Assembly (NCBI RefSeq): GCF_040253615.1 | Contig: NZ_JBEJGY010000004.1 | Coordinates: 4,526,001 to 4,590,000, forward strand | Length of the DNA: 64,000 nt | Direction: 5' to 3' | Origin: Streptomyces sp. Edi4 | Lineage (GTDB): Bacteria > Actinomycetota > Actinomycetes > Streptomycetales > Streptomycetaceae | In this document: piece after piece, positions 7,969 to 16,011 of the stretch | Layout of the letters: the number at the start of each line of letters is the position of its first letter | Numbering within the stretch: the first letter of the stretch is position 1 | Program-made: the position numbers and the translations under genes | Notes under the pieces: generated by a model | Database searches by the model: none | The model's input: the letters and a program-made list of their open reading frames with translations, nothing else | What the model was told of the DNA's origin: nothing

Positions 7969-9516
7969 TTACTTCACGTTGATGGCGGTCCAGGCGGCGG
8001 CCACCGTCTTGTACTCGGTGCTGGTCGTGCCGTACAGGTCACCCGCCGCCTTCAGGGTCGCGGTGCGCGCGGCCTTGTAGTTGGTGGTCGAGGTCATGTA
8101 GGTCGAGAGCGCCTTGTACCAGATCTTGTACGCCTTGACCCGGCCGATCCCGGTGACCTTGGAGCCGTCGTACGTCGGCGAGTTGTAGCTCACGCCGTTG
8201 ATCGTCTTCGCGCCGCTGCCCTCGGACAGCAGGTAGAAGAAGTGGTTGGCCGGGCCGGACGAGTAGTGCACGTCCTTGTTGCCGACGCCGCTCGACCAGT
8301 AGTCGGCCGACGCGCCGTCCTTGCTCGGCTTGTCCATGTACCGCAGCGGCGTGCCGTTGCCGTTGATGTCGATCTTCTCGCCGATGAGGTAGTCGCCCTT
8401 GTCGGTGGCGTTGTTGGCGAAGAACTCGACCGAGGTGCCGAACATGTCGCTGGTGGCCTCGTTCAGGCCGCCGGACTCCCCGCTGTAGTTCAGCTTGGCG
8501 GTGGCGGCGGTCAGGCCGTGGCTCATCTCGTGGCCGGCCACGTCGAGCGCGGTGAGCGGCTTCTTGTTGCCCTCGCCGTCGCCGTACGTCATGCAGAAGC
8601 AGCTGTCGTCCCAGAACGCGTTGACGTACGCGTTGCCGTAGTGGACCCGGGAGTAGGCGGCCTTGCCGTTGCCCGCGATGCCGTTGCGGTTCAGCTCGGT
8701 CTTGTAGAAGTCCCACGTCTCGGCGGCGCCGTAGTGCGCGTCGACGGCGGCCGTCTCGCGGTTGGACGGTGAGCCGTTGCCCCACGTGTCGGTGGACTTG
8801 GTGAACAGCGTGCCCGTGCCGGAGCTGCCGCCCTTGAGGTCGTACGTCTTGTGTCCGCCGCGCGCGGCGTCGTTGAGGCTGTAGGTCGAACCGCTCTTGG
8901 TGGTGCCGAGGGTGACCTTGCCGGAGTACTCGCTGGTGCCGATGCCCGTCTCGATCTCCTCGTGGGAGTAGAGCTGGGCGCCGGTGGTGGCGTCGGTGAC
9001 GATGTCGCGGCGGCTCGGCGTGCCGTCGGGCTGGGTGCCCGTGACGGTGCGCTCGTAGGCCAGGACGGGCTCGCCCGAGGCGGCCCATACGACCTTGCGC
9101 GAGCCGGTGGGGGCGGCCTTGAGCGAGGCGGTGGTGGCGACGGATATCTTCGCGTCGGTCGCCTTGTCGACGCCCTTGACGGCGCCGGTCTTCGCGGTGT
9201 GAACGACGAGGTCACCACCGAGGACGGGCATGCCGTCGTAGGTGCGCTCGTAACGGGTGTGAACGGTGCCGTCGGCGTCCTTGATCACGTCGCGGACGAC
9301 GAGCTGTTCCTTCGCGCCGAGCCCGAGCTCGTGGGCGGCGGCGGGCGCCGCGTCCTGGGCCGTACGCAGGGCGTCGGCGCGCTGGGCGGTGCTGAGGTCG
9401 AGAGCCGTCGCGCCGGTGACGCGGTCGGCGGCGCCGGCGGTGGAGCCGGCCTGTACGCCGACGACGACCATGGCGGCGGATGCGGCAAGAGCGGCGGCAC
9501 GCAGAGTGGTTCGCAC
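7969..9516 (-). CDS. Secreted M4 (thermolysin-like) neutral metalloprotease
   Basis: 515 residues from GTG 9516, preceded by a good ribosome site (GAAGGAGA). An N-terminal signal peptide (RTTLRAAALAASAAMVVVG) leads into an FTP-type propeptide (about 40-190) that would keep the enzyme inactive until it is cleaved outside the cell. The catalytic domain has HEMSH (His329, Glu330, His333) and the downstream GGLNEATSD element carrying the third zinc ligand. The C-terminal M4 domain has the catalytic-His region VHYSSGPANHFFYLL. It is a full-length extracellular endopeptidase. It neighbours a secreted aminopeptidase, suggesting extracellular protein feeding. Confidence 0.95.
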   Translation of the reverse strand: MRTTLRAAALAASAAMVVVGVQAGSTAGAADRVTGATALDLSTAQRADALRTAQDAAPAAAHELGLGAKEQLVVRDVIKDADGTVHTRYERTYDGMPVLGGDLVVHTAKTGAVKGVDKATDAKISVATTASLKAAPTGSRKVVWAASGEPVLAYERTVTGTQPDGTPSRRDIVTDATTGAQLYSHEEIETGIGTSEYSGKVTLGTTKSGSTYSLNDAARGGHKTYDLKGGSSGTGTLFTKSTDTWGNGSPSNRETAAVDAHYGAAETWDFYKTELNRNGIAGNGKAAYSRVHYGNAYVNAFWDDSCFCMTYGDGEGNKKPLTALDVAGHEMSHGLTAATAKLNYSGESGGLNEATSDMFGTSVEFFANNATDKGDYLIGEKIDINGNGTPLRYMDKPSKDGASADYWSSGVGNKDVHYSSGPANHFFYLLSEGSGAKTINGVSYNSPTYDGSKVTGIGRVKAYKIWYKALSTYMTSTTNYKAARTATLKAAGDLYGTTSTEYKTVAAAWTAINVK

Positions 9517-9780
9517 TCGGTGGTCTCCTTCACTCGTTCTGTGGGGGCGAGTTGGAGACTGCCAGTCGATGACCACTTCTTGACAGTGACGCGACAAGTA
9601 TTTGACCGGATCGTGTCCGAAAGGGGGTCGACGGTGTTCGCTCACCGATCAAATCCGGCCTCGGGCAAGCGAGTTGAGCGTCAGAATCCGGATGGTGTGT
9701 GACGGTTTCATCGACACGCGTGCACCGGATGTGCACAGGTGGACACGTGGGGCGGCCCGGGTGGAGGGGCTTTGCGAGGT

Positions 9781-9870
9781 GCCGGTTGCGGGGTGCGGGT
9801 GCGGGCACGGTTGCCCGGTGCCGGGTCGGGGCCCGGTGCCGGTGCCGGTGCCCCGCACCCCGCAACCGGC
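9781..9870. repeat. Long inverted repeat upstream of the M4 protease gene
   Basis: GCCGGTTGCGGGGTGCGGG (9781-9799) is matched by its exact reverse complement at 9852-9870. The space between them is filled with GTGCCGGT/GCCCGGTGCC units that can pair further. It could form a very stable cruciform or hairpin between terD and the protease promoter. Confidence 0.85.
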
Positions 9871-9890
9871 GCCCTGCGCGCGCACAAGAA

Positions 9891-9922
9891 GGTGCCCCCG
9901 GCGCGCGAACGCCGGGGGCACC
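9891..9922 (-). terminator. Terminator hairpin of terD
   Basis: A perfect 13-bp stem (GGTGCCCCCGGCG, 9891-9903, with its complement at 9910-9922) has a 6-nt loop. It lies 15 bp past the terD stop codon on the minus strand. Confidence 0.85.
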
Positions 9923-9936
9923 TCAGTCGCGGGGTC

Positions 9937-10512
9937 TCAGACGCTGACGCCGAAGTCCTGCGCGATGCCGGCCAGGCCCGAGGCGTACCCCTGGCCCACG
10001 GCGCGGAACTTCCACTCCGCGCCGTTGCGGTACAGCTCGCCGAAGACCATCGCGGTCTCGGTCGCGGCGTCCTCGCTCAGGTCGTAGCGGGCGATCTCGG
10101 CGCCGCCGGCCTGGTTGACGATGCGGATGTAGGCGTTGCGCACCTGGCCGAAGTTCTGCGAGCGGGACTCGGCGTCGTAGATGGAGACCGGGAAGACGAT
10201 CTTGTCGACGTCGGCGGGCAGGCCCGCGAGGTTGACGTTGATGGCCTCGTCGTCGCCCTCGCCCTGGCCGGTGGTGTTGTCGCCGGTGTGGACGATGGTC
10301 TGGTCCGGCGTGGACTTGTTGTTGAAGAACACGAAGTGGCCGTCGGAGTAGACCTTGCCCGTCGTGGTCACGGCGATGGCCGACGCGTCGAGGTCGAAGT
10401 CCGTGCCGGTGGTGGTGCGGACGTCCCAGCCGAGGCCGACCGTGACGGCGGTCAGGCCCGGGGCCTCCTTGGTGAGCGAGACGTTGCCGCCCTTGGACAG
10501 GCTTACAGCCAT
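9937..10512 (-). CDS. terD: TerD family protein (tellurite/stress, calcium-binding fold)
   Basis: 191 residues with the classic TerD start AVSLSKGGNVSLTKEAPGL and the FDLDASA and HFVFFNNKSTPDQ motifs. The acidic clusters (DFDLDAS, GEGDDEAI) are the calcium-binding region of the family. TerD-type proteins are cytoplasmic and linked to tellurite, oxidative or envelope stress and to differentiation in Streptomyces. ATG 10512 is preceded by AAGGGGAC. A stable terminator follows the gene, so it is probably monocistronic. The divergent neighbour is an ArfB-like hydrolase. Confidence 0.93.
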   Translation of the reverse strand: MAVSLSKGGNVSLTKEAPGLTAVTVGLGWDVRTTTGTDFDLDASAIAVTTTGKVYSDGHFVFFNNKSTPDQTIVHTGDNTTGQGEGDDEAINVNLAGLPADVDKIVFPVSIYDAESRSQNFGQVRNAYIRIVNQAGGAEIARYDLSEDAATETAMVFGELYRNGAEWKFRAVGQGYASGLAGIAQDFGVSV

Positions 10513-10734
10513 GGGATGTCCCCTTCGTCTTCTGCGTCTGCGTCGTCTGGTGGTCGTGTGGTGCGGGCTTCGAGCCGTCCCGAAGCTACCGTCACTCCTC
10601 CTAACGTCGGCAGGGGACCGAGAGGTTCCATCCCGCTTTGCTTTCTTTGCCAAGGGTCCGTCAAGGGCGAAGCCGCAGGCCGACCGGGGGAAAAGAGGGT
10701 GACGCGGTGCCGGGCAGCCGTCACCATGGATGTC

Positions 10735-11160
10735 ATGTCCGGGCCCTATGTCATCCGTGGCTCCGTCTCCCTCCCGGAGGCCGAGCTGATCTGGCGTTTC
10801 TCCAGGTCGTCAGGGCCCGGCGGCCAGCACGTCAACACCAGCGACTCCCAGGTGGAGCTCCGCTTCGACCTGGCGCGCACCGAGGCGCTGCCCGAGGTCT
10901 GGAAGACCCGCGCGCTGGACCGGCTCGCGAGCCGCCTCGTGGGCGGCGTCGTGTCCGTACGCGCATCCGAGCACCGCTCGCAGTGGCGCAACCGCGAGAC
11001 CGCCGCCGTGCGGCTCGCCTCGCTGCTCGCCGAGGCGACCGCGCCGCCGCCCAAGCCGCGCCGCGCCACGAAGATCCCGCGCGGCATCAACGAGCGCCGC
11101 CTGCGGGAGAAGAAGCAGCGCGCCCAGACGAAGAAGGGCCGCTCGGGCCAGGACTGGTAG
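10735..11160 (+). CDS. arfB: ArfB/YaeJ-like peptidyl-tRNA hydrolase (stalled-ribosome rescue)
   Basis: 141 residues. The class I release-factor signature SSGPGGQHVNTSDSQVEL (about 25-42) contains the GGQ tripeptide that hydrolyses the ester bond of peptidyl-tRNA. There is no codon-recognition domain. Instead the C-terminus is short and strongly basic (RRLREKKQRAQTKKGRSG), as in ArfB, where it enters the empty mRNA channel. Length fits ArfB (about 140). Two starts are possible, ATG 10726 and ATG 10735. I chose the latter because the protein then begins SGPYVIRGSVSLPE, close to the family norm. Neither has a strong ribosome site. Confidence 0.9.
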   Translation: MSGPYVIRGSVSLPEAELIWRFSRSSGPGGQHVNTSDSQVELRFDLARTEALPEVWKTRALDRLASRLVGGVVSVRASEHRSQWRNRETAAVRLASLLAEATAPPPKPRRATKIPRGINERRLREKKQRAQTKKGRSGQDW

Positions 11161-11170
11161 CCCAGGACCA

Positions 11171-11226
11171 GGGGGTGTCTGGTGGACCATGGCCGGGGGT
11201 GCGACCCTGATCCACCAGACACCCCC
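11171..11226. terminator. Bidirectional terminator between convergent genes
   Basis: GGGGGTGTCTGGTGGA (11171-11186) and its exact reverse complement (11211-11226) form a 16-bp stem around a 24-nt loop. It lies between the arfB stop and the flavin reductase stop, and its last base touches the latter. Confidence 0.85.
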
Positions 11227-11792
11227 TAGCCCAACTGCCGGTATTTGCCCCGGAAGTAGGTCAGCGGGCCGCCCTCCATGCTCGGCAGGTCCGTGGTGAG
11301 GACGCGGCCGATGGCCAGCGTGTGGTCGCCCGCCTCGACGCGCTGTTCGGTCCGGCACTCAAGGGTCGCCAGCGCGCCGCCGACCAGCGGGGCGCCGCTC
11401 GCCTCGCCCCTGCGGTAGGGAATGTCCTCGAAGAGCAGCCGGTCGCTGATCCGGCCCTTCATCGCGAACCGGCCCGCGATGTGGCGCTGGCTCTCGGACA
11501 GCAGGGAGACCGCCCACAGCGGCTGCTCCGCCAGGAGGTCGTCCATCCGCGAACCGTTGCGCAGCGAGACCAGGACGAGGGGCGGGTCGAGGGAGACCGA
11601 GAGGAAGGCCGTCGCGGTCATGCCGACGTCTTCGCCCCGCGGCCCGTGGTCGGCGTCGTGCGCGGTCACCAGGACCACGCCCGCGGCGAGGCGGGACATA
11701 GCGGCGCGGAAATCGTCATTGCTCACCCCCACAGGATGAGGGGTCCCTGGGGCAAGTGCGGAAACGGCGGCGGTGAGGGGTGTCTGGAACAC
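11226..11792 (-). CDS. Flavin reductase-like FMN-binding split-barrel protein
   Basis: 188 residues. The core from about residue 25 reads DDFRAAMSRLAAGVVLVTA, then GMTATAFLSVSLDPPLVLVSL, LLSESQRHIAGRFA and YFRGKYRQLG. This is the pattern of NAD(P)H:FMN reductases that feed two-component monooxygenases (HpaC/ActVB type). No oxygenase partner is adjacent, so the role is undefined. The start is uncertain. GTG 11792 is the longest; GTG 11726 or ATG 11696 would remove a weakly conserved N-terminus. The gap to cdgB upstream holds its promoter. Confidence 0.85.
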   Translation of the reverse strand: MFQTPLTAAVSALAPGTPHPVGVSNDDFRAAMSRLAAGVVLVTAHDADHGPRGEDVGMTATAFLSVSLDPPLVLVSLRNGSRMDDLLAEQPLWAVSLLSESQRHIAGRFAMKGRISDRLLFEDIPYRRGEASGAPLVGGALATLECRTEQRVEAGDHTLAIGRVLTTDLPSMEGGPLTYFRGKYRQLG

Positions 11793-12157
11793 AAGCGGAA
11801 CGCTAGTCTCCTGCCACCGCGGGCCACATCGGGCCCCGGGACCAGCCGGGACCTAGGTCTCCGGGCCGATCCGGGCCGCCGCCGAAAGGCGCGTCGGCGC
11901 TCCGGGGCGCCCCGGGGTCTGTCATTCCCGGCTCACTGTCCGCTCGTTCTCAGTTTGCGTTCAGGAAAGGTAGGGGGCAAAGGCGGAAAGAACGGCCAAC
12001 CCCCCATCATCTGCTGTGACTTGAGTCACAGAGGGCAGTAATTGTTGACCCTGTGTACCGGCTAGACAGCTCGCTGTGATTCAGTGGCGGGACAGTGCGA
12101 AAAGGAATGCCGATCTGAAGCCAGGAGTTGCTGTCGAGGTCTCGGGGAGAGCGAGCA
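11793..12157. other. Intergenic region upstream of cdgB
   Basis: 365 bp without a gene, between the divergent flavin reductase and cdgB starts. It is less GC-rich than the surroundings around 11990-12070. It carries the palindrome described at 12014-12031 and a TTGACC hexamer near 12045, but I could not place a convincing -10 box. Confidence 0.6.
12014..12031. promoter_or_regulatory. 18-bp perfect palindrome upstream of cdgB, candidate BldD site
   Basis: CTGTGACT-TG-AGTCACAG has two 8-bp arms and lies about 130 bp before the cdgB start. The arms GTGAC/GTCAC resemble published BldD boxes (TNAC...GTNA), though with a 4-nt rather than 5-nt gap. cdgB is a known BldD target in S. coelicolor. The assignment is an inference. 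Confidence 0.45.
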
Positions 12158-13828
12158 ATGGAGACCGAGTCGGAGCCCTACGTCCGTCTTGCGACCCTGA
12201 GGCAGCTGCACCAGGTGGTCGGGGAGCTCAATACGGCCCGCAGTCTTGCGGACACGTTGCAGACCGTCGCGGACGGCGTCATCGCCGGGCTCGGCTACGA
12301 GCTGGCCTGCGTCAATCTCGTACGCCCCGACGGTGACCTGGTCGTCGCGGCCTTCGCCGGCAACGCGGCGGCGGAAGCGCTGATCACCGGCCGGGTCGGC
12401 TCGCGCACCTCATGGGAGCGGCGCCTGGCGATGGGTGAGGACTGGGACGGGCTGCGCTTCATTCCGTACACCGAGGGCTGGGTGCTCCTGGAGGACGACG
12501 TCCCCCAGTGGTACACCGAGGGCCCCGATCCCCGCTTCGAGGACGAGTGGCACCCGCAGGACCGGCTGTACGCCCCGATGTACTCCTCGGGCGGCACCCA
12601 GGAACTCCTCGGCGTCATCTCTGTCGACAAACCCCGCAACGGACGCAAGCCCGGCGCCTGGGGGCGTGAAGCGCTCCAGATGTATGCGTCCCAGGCCGCG
12701 ATTGCGATCAGCAACGCGCGGCTGCGCGCAAACATGCAGCGCGCCCTCGTCCGCCTCGAACGTGAGCAGCAGGCCCTGCGCGCCAGCGAGGAAAGCTTCC
12801 GGCAGGCCTTCGAGTACGCGCCCTCGGGCATGGCCATCGCCGAGATGGGCGGCGACCAGCACGGGCGCCTGCTGCGCACCAACGACGCGCTGTGCCGGCT
12901 GCTGGGCCGGCCCGCGTCCGTCATGCGGCGCTACTCCTTCGCCGACCTCGTGCACCCCGAGGACATAGGAACGCTCCTGCGCACCTCCGCCGAGGGCGGC
13001 CGGGCCGAGCTGCGGCTCGGGCGGCGCGACGGCACGTACGTGTGGGTGTCGCTGCGCAACTCCGTGGTCGCCGACACCGCCGACGGACCCCGCTTCCTGC
13101 TCACCCACGTCGAGGACATCGAGGACCGCAAGCGGCACGAGCTCCAGCTCGCCCACCGCGCCTCCCACGACGCCCTGACCGGACTGCCCAACAGCGCCGA
13201 GCTGCGCGCGAGACTGTCGGCCCGGCTCTGTCCGAGGCCGCACTCCGTAGGTCCCGCGGGTGCGGCCGAGAGTCTGGACGCGGCCTACGGCGGCCCCTCG
13301 GGCGCCGATTCGGAGGCGCATGGCCACGCCTTCCGCGCGGACGGCTTCGACTTCGACGCGCTGCCCGGCGGCGGACCCTACGACCACCACGTCCACACCG
13401 TGGCCCCCGGCAGTGAGATCGACGACGGCACGAAGGGGCTCGCGGTGCTCTTCTGCGACCTCGACGGCTTCAAGTCGATCAACGACAGGTTCGGCCACCA
13501 CACCGGCGACGCCGTCCTCATCGAGGTCGCCCGCCGCCTGACCACCGGCGTGCGCGACGGCGACACCGTGGCCCGGCTCGGCGGCGACGAGTTCGTCGTC
13601 CTGGCCGACGGGCTCGGCGCGGCCGACGCCGCCGACCTGGCCGTCCGTCTCCGTAACGCGATCATCCCGCCCATCCGGGTGGACGGCAGGGCGGTCCGGG
13701 TCGGGGCCAGCTTCGGCATCGGCTGGGCCAGCTGCGGAATGTCGGTCGAAGAGGTCCTGCGCTCGGCGGACCAGCGGATGTACATCGAGAAGCGCTCCCG
13801 CTCCAAGGTCCACCGCCGGGCGGGCTGA
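12158..13828 (+). CDS. cdgB: Diguanylate cyclase CdgB (GAF-PAS-GGDEF)
   Basis: 556 residues from ATG 12158, with GGGGAGA before it. Order: GAF domain (about 30-195), a short coiled stretch (RALVRLEREQQALRASEES), PAS/PAC domain (about 215-335), GGDEF domain (about 345-556). The active-site motif is intact (GGDEF at 475-479), and an RxxD sequence (RDGD) five residues before it fits the inhibitory c-di-GMP I-site. The enzyme should make c-di-GMP from GTP and so hold back development, as its orthologue SCO4281 does. An insert of about 60 residues, rich in Gly, His and Asp, separates the LTGLPN start of the GGDEF fold from its FCDLDGFK strand. Confidence 0.93.
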   Translation: METESEPYVRLATLRQLHQVVGELNTARSLADTLQTVADGVIAGLGYELACVNLVRPDGDLVVAAFAGNAAAEALITGRVGSRTSWERRLAMGEDWDGLRFIPYTEGWVLLEDDVPQWYTEGPDPRFEDEWHPQDRLYAPMYSSGGTQELLGVISVDKPRNGRKPGAWGREALQMYASQAAIAISNARLRANMQRALVRLEREQQALRASEESFRQAFEYAPSGMAIAEMGGDQHGRLLRTNDALCRLLGRPASVMRRYSFADLVHPEDIGTLLRTSAEGGRAELRLGRRDGTYVWVSLRNSVVADTADGPRFLLTHVEDIEDRKRHELQLAHRASHDALTGLPNSAELRARLSARLCPRPHSVGPAGAAESLDAAYGGPSGADSEAHGHAFRADGFDFDALPGGGPYDHHVHTVAPGSEIDDGTKGLAVLFCDLDGFKSINDRFGHHTGDAVLIEVARRLTTGVRDGDTVARLGGDEFVVLADGLGAADAADLAVRLRNAIIPPIRVDGRAVRVGASFGIGWASCGMSVEEVLRSADQRMYIEKRSRSKVHRRAG

Positions 13829-13936
13829 GGCACCGGCCGCCGCTCAGGTGTGACCGGGGCCCAATCGGGCAGCGGTCCGTTCGGGGTAGGCTCGGCCGGT
13901 CGGCGACGGCTGGCGGACAGTGAGGAGTGACCCCGG

Positions 13937-14935
13937 ATGACGACGCCCGGCAACGACGGCGCGAACACCCCCGAGGACGACGATCCGTTCGGCTACCTGT
14001 ACGAGGACGGGCAGGCAGCAGGTGCCACCCCGCCCCGCACCGGCGGCGGCTACGGCTACCCGGGTCCGACGGTGGGGCAGCAGCCCGGTGTCCCCAGGAC
14101 GTCGTACAACCAGGTGCGCACGGTCGGTGAGCGCAAGTACAACCCGATCCCGCACCAGCAGCAGTACCAGGGGCCGCCCCAGCAGTACCAGGGGCCGCAG
14201 CAGGGGCCCGCGCAGCAGCCCTACGGCCAGCCGGCCGCGCAGTACGCGGCGCCCGAGAACTACCCCGGGGGCGTCCCGCCCCGGCAGGGTCCGCCCCCGC
14301 AGCAGAACGGCGGCGGTGGCCGGGGACCCAACACCAAGGGGCTGCTCATCGGCGCGGTCGCGGTCGTCGCGGCCGTCGTCATCGGCATCGCGGTCGCCCT
14401 GGCCAGCAACAACGACGGCAAGGACAAGAAGGACGACGCCGCCAAGCCCGGCAGCTCCACGTCCGGGCAGCCCTCGACGCCCAGCACCAGCCCCTCGCCG
14501 TCGGACTCCGCTCCGGCGCCGCTGCCCAAGGGCGACGCGGCGACGCTGACGCTCGGCGGCTCCGCGCAGGTCGGCACCAATGTGCCGGGCGCCAAGGGCA
14601 CGGGCGGCGCGTTCGTCGGCAACTTCAACACCGTGGGCGCCTCGGTCACCTGGAAGGCCAATGTGCCCAAGGCCGGCTCGTACAAGCTGTACCTGCGCTT
14701 CGGCGTCCCCGGCACGGACGCGAACGCGACGATAACGCTCAACGGCAAGCCCGAGTCGCGCCCGATGAACATGAAGAACTTCGCGCACGCCGCCGCCGGC
14801 GACTGGGCCAAGGGCTGGGCCACCACGTACGCCAACGTGGAGCTCACCAAGGGCGTCAACGAGATCAAGCTGTCCTGCGAGCAGGGCAACCAGTGCAACG
14901 CCAATCTCGACCAGCTGTGGCTCGTCGCCTCCTAG
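13937..14935 (+). CDS. Membrane-anchored protein with extracellular carbohydrate-binding-like domain
   Basis: 332 residues. A cytoplasmic Pro/Gln/Tyr/Gly-rich N-terminus (QQYQGPPQQYQGP repeats, 1-130) is followed by one membrane helix (135-156). Next come a Ser/Thr/Pro spacer and a C-terminal domain (about 200-332). Its TWKANVPKAGSYKLYLRF, INLNGKP-like and CNANLDQLWL features suggest a galactose-binding/CBM6-CBM35-type beta-sandwich. Type II topology places that domain outside the cell. GAGGAG precedes the ATG by about 10 nt. It lies beside the amino-sugar genes, which would suit a sugar- or wall-binding role, but no ligand residues can be assigned. Confidence 0.75.
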   Translation: MTTPGNDGANTPEDDDPFGYLYEDGQAAGATPPRTGGGYGYPGPTVGQQPGVPRTSYNQVRTVGERKYNPIPHQQQYQGPPQQYQGPQQGPAQQPYGQPAAQYAAPENYPGGVPPRQGPPPQQNGGGGRGPNTKGLLIGAVAVVAAVVIGIAVALASNNDGKDKKDDAAKPGSSTSGQPSTPSTSPSPSDSAPAPLPKGDAATLTLGGSAQVGTNVPGAKGTGGAFVGNFNTVGASVTWKANVPKAGSYKLYLRFGVPGTDANATITLNGKPESRPMNMKNFAHAAAGDWAKGWATTYANVELTKGVNEIKLSCEQGNQCNANLDQLWLVAS

Positions 14936-15014
14936 CCGAGCGCCGCCCCGCACGATCCCGTACGACCCCGCATGACCCCGTACGGCCCCGCTTGATCTGC
15001 ATGACCCCGCCGGC

Positions 15015-15935
15015 TCAGTGCGCGAGTTCGCTCACGCGCACCGAGCCGAGCGTCTTCTCGTACGCCTCCGCGTCGAACTCGCCCGCAGCGGGCGCGAGGA
15101 CGGTCGCCGCCGACAGGGCCACCGCGCGCCGCAGCCGCCCGGGCCAGTCAAGGCCCTCCACCAGGCCCGACAGCAGTCCCGCCACCGCCGAGTCGCCCGC
15201 TCCCGTCGGGTTGCCGCGCACCACGGCCGGCGGGGCCGCCTGCCACAGGCCTTCGGGCGAGGCGGCGAGCAGACCCTGAGCGCCGAGCGAGGCGACCACA
15301 GTGTGGGCCCCGCGCCTGCGCGCGTCACGGGTCGCCCGCAGCGGCTCGCGCGACCCGGTGAGCTGGGCCAGTTCGTCGGCGTTGGGCTTGACCAGGTCGG
15401 GCCGGGCGGCGATGCCGCGCCGCAGGGCCTCGCCACTGGTGTCGAGCAGCACCGGCACCTTCGCGCCCCGGGCCTGGCGCACCAGCTGGGCGTACGTCCC
15501 CACGGGCAGCCCCGGCGGCAGACTCCCGCACAAAGCGACCGCGTCGGCCCCGTCGAGCAGCCGCGTGTACGTGGTCAAGAACGCGTCCCACTCGGCGGGC
15601 GAGATGAGCGGGCCCGGCTCGTTGAGCTGGGTCGTGTCGCCGGTGGCCGCGTCGACGACGGCGATCGTGCGGCGGGTGGCGCCCGCGATGGGCACGAGCG
15701 CGTCGAGGGGCGCGAGCTCGCCGAGCAGCGCGCGCAGCACCTCGCCGCTCGGGCCGCCCGCGAAGCCCGTCACCACGGTCTCGTGGCCGAGCGCGGCGAG
15801 CACCCGGGCGACGTTGAGGCCCTTGCCGCCGGGGCGCTCGGTGACCTCCTCCACGCGGTGGCTCGCGTGCGGTACGAGAGCGGGCACGCGGTAGGTGAGG
15901 TCCAGTGCGGTGTTCAGCGTGACGGTCACAATCAC
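15015..15935 (-). CDS. PfkB-family sugar-phosphate kinase (1-phosphofructokinase/tagatose-6-phosphate kinase type)
   Basis: 306 residues. PfkB signature 1 (RPGGKGLNVARVLAALG, about 34-50) and signature 2 (GNPTGAGDSAVAGLLSG, about 246-262) are intact, with the catalytic Asp in GAGDS. The opening VTLNTALDLTYRV is that of the FruK/LacC branch, which phosphorylates a sugar phosphate with ATP. No PTS or fru operon genes are adjacent. Its place 76 bp downstream of nagA, same strand, suggests a role in hexosamine or hexose catabolism. The start is a GTG (15935) with no strong ribosome site. Confidence 0.85.
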   Translation of the reverse strand: MIVTVTLNTALDLTYRVPALVPHASHRVEEVTERPGGKGLNVARVLAALGHETVVTGFAGGPSGEVLRALLGELAPLDALVPIAGATRRTIAVVDAATGDTTQLNEPGPLISPAEWDAFLTTYTRLLDGADAVALCGSLPPGLPVGTYAQLVRQARGAKVPVLLDTSGEALRRGIAARPDLVKPNADELAQLTGSREPLRATRDARRRGAHTVVASLGAQGLLAASPEGLWQAAPPAVVRGNPTGAGDSAVAGLLSGLVEGLDWPGRLRRAVALSAATVLAPAAGEFDAEAYEKTLGSVRVSELAH

Positions 15936-16011
15936 GGGGTGATCATGCCAAACGGACGGCGGCAGGCCCAGACCCGAACCCGCCGCCGGCCGCGTGAGAA
16001 GCCGGCTGCTC

